A DNA stretch of 6,427 nt, taken from the NCBI GenBank assembly GCA_019421525.1, contig JAHZFC010000069.1, positions 72 to 6,498 of the forward strand, given 5' to 3'. The translations under genes and the position numbers were made by a program. Each line of letters opens with the position of its first letter. Within the stretch, counting starts at the first letter, position 1. The notes under the pieces were generated by a model. It ran no database searches, was not told the DNA's origin, and was given only the letters and a program-made list of their open reading frames with translations. Origin of the DNA: Clostridiales bacterium. Lineage in GTDB: Bacteria > Bacillota > Clostridia > Oscillospirales > Oscillospiraceae. This document shows, in pieces, positions 5,945 through 6,427 of this stretch.

Positions 5945-6408
5945 GGCAGGGCTCTTGCGAACATCGAGGCCCTGCCAAGGCCTCCGGCGGGTGACTTTCT
6001 AAGCGATTAGAAAGTCACCAAAGAATCGTCGGGGGTTGGGCGCGGAAGAACTTCAAGCGCCAAGGACGCGCTTTCGTTCTAAGCGCCTGCACCCCCGGTC
6101 CCCCGTTGATTTATGGGGGCCAGGATAGGGTGATGCAATGTCCTATTTCCGGCGTTGGGGTAAGCCGACACTCGAAGCCACTATTTCCCGCTGCCGCTCT
6201 CCTGGCAGCTGTAGTAGTCTGCGCCGGGTCTACGGGACACGCCTGCTCCCAGCAGGTCTCTATGCCAGGCGCTCTACCGTGGGCCGCTAGGGGTGCCTAC
6301 CTCTGTCGGCATCAGCGCCAGCGACGCAGGGGGTAGGGAGTATCCCAGTTACCTCAGCGCCGGTCCATAGAAGGACGCACCGAAGGGCCAGAAAGCGCTT
6401 TTCTTTGG
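5945..6408 (+). ncRNA. Candidate structured RNA or repeat element, unidentified
   Basis: No gene is supportable from 5812 to the right edge, but inverted repeats are dense. Seen: GGCAGGG (5945-5951) with CCCTGCC (5970-5976); a 13-bp perfect stem at 5990-6002/6007-6019 with loop GCGA; CGGGGGT (6030-6036) with ACCCCCG (6091-6097) enclosing two further hairpins; ATAGGG/TCCTAT (6125-6130/6141-6146); CGGC/GCCG (6150-6153/6164-6167); and CCTGGCA (6201-6207) with TGCCAGG (6263-6269), enclosing CCTGCT/AGCAGG (6242-6247/6251-6256). The GNRA-type loop exists only on the plus strand, which favours that strand if it is an RNA. It does not match, by eye, tmRNA, RNase P RNA, SRP RNA, a tRNA or a group II intron domain V. 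A lineage-specific intergenic repeat is an equally good reading. Confidence 0.35.
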
Positions 6409-6427
6409 ATTTCAAAAACCGTTTCTT

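Noticed and set aside
6106..6336. 76-codon plus-strand reading frame with a short hydrophobic stretch (AAALLAAVVV)
   Set aside because: It begins at a TTG with no ribosome binding site, overlaps several RNA-like stems, ends in an odd Arg-rich tail and resembles no family I know.
5812..6427. tRNA, tmRNA, RNase P RNA, SRP RNA or group II intron
   Set aside because: None of the characteristic conserved segments (cloverleaf with TTCGA arm, tmRNA ends, RNase P core, SRP Alu/S-domain loops, domain V) could be found by eye on either strand.

Overview
This window looks like chromosomal DNA from a high-G+C member of the Clostridia, most likely a gut Oscillospiraceae-type bacterium (Flavonifractor/Lawsonibacter/Oscillibacter-like). 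That placement is an inference. It rests on G+C-rich third codon positions, strong AGGAGG-type ribosome binding sites, a rimO-pgsA gene cluster of the kind common in Firmicutes, a DUF362 ferredoxin-like protein, and intergenic spaces filled with hairpin-rich repeat-like DNA.

Layout, left to right. Positions 2-1759 (+) hold most of a polyphosphate kinase (ppk1), cut off at its N-terminus by the window edge and followed by a G+C hairpin. Positions 1870-3000 (+) hold a DUF362 protein carrying two 4Fe-4S ferredoxin motifs, with its own plausible promoter and ribosome binding site. Positions 3001-3292 are a non-coding, intensely palindromic spacer. In it, two identical 24-bp copies of a terminator hairpin flank a roughly 223-bp structured segment with 11-bp inverted repeats near its ends. 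It looks like a small mobile element that landed in a formerly bidirectional terminator and split it in two. Positions 3293-5811 (-) are a tight three-gene operon read right to left: rimO, then an HD-domain hydrolase, then pgsA. The stop-to-start gaps are 2 and 0 bases, which suggests translational coupling. Positions 5812-6427 contain no supportable gene but many nested inverted repeats, including a 13-bp stem capped by a GNRA-type loop. This is either another repeat element or an unrecognised structured RNA.

Function. Ppk1 makes inorganic polyphosphate from ATP. RimO methylthiolates ribosomal protein S12. PgsA makes the precursor of phosphatidylglycerol. The HD protein is probably a metal-dependent phosphohydrolase of unknown substrate, and the DUF362 protein is a probable iron-sulfur electron-transfer or maturation protein. 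Apart from the rimO operon, no shared pathway is evident. The two + strand genes converge on the operon, so both transcripts would probably run through the 3036-3258 element. The most unusual material in the window is the two non-coding stretches, not the genes.
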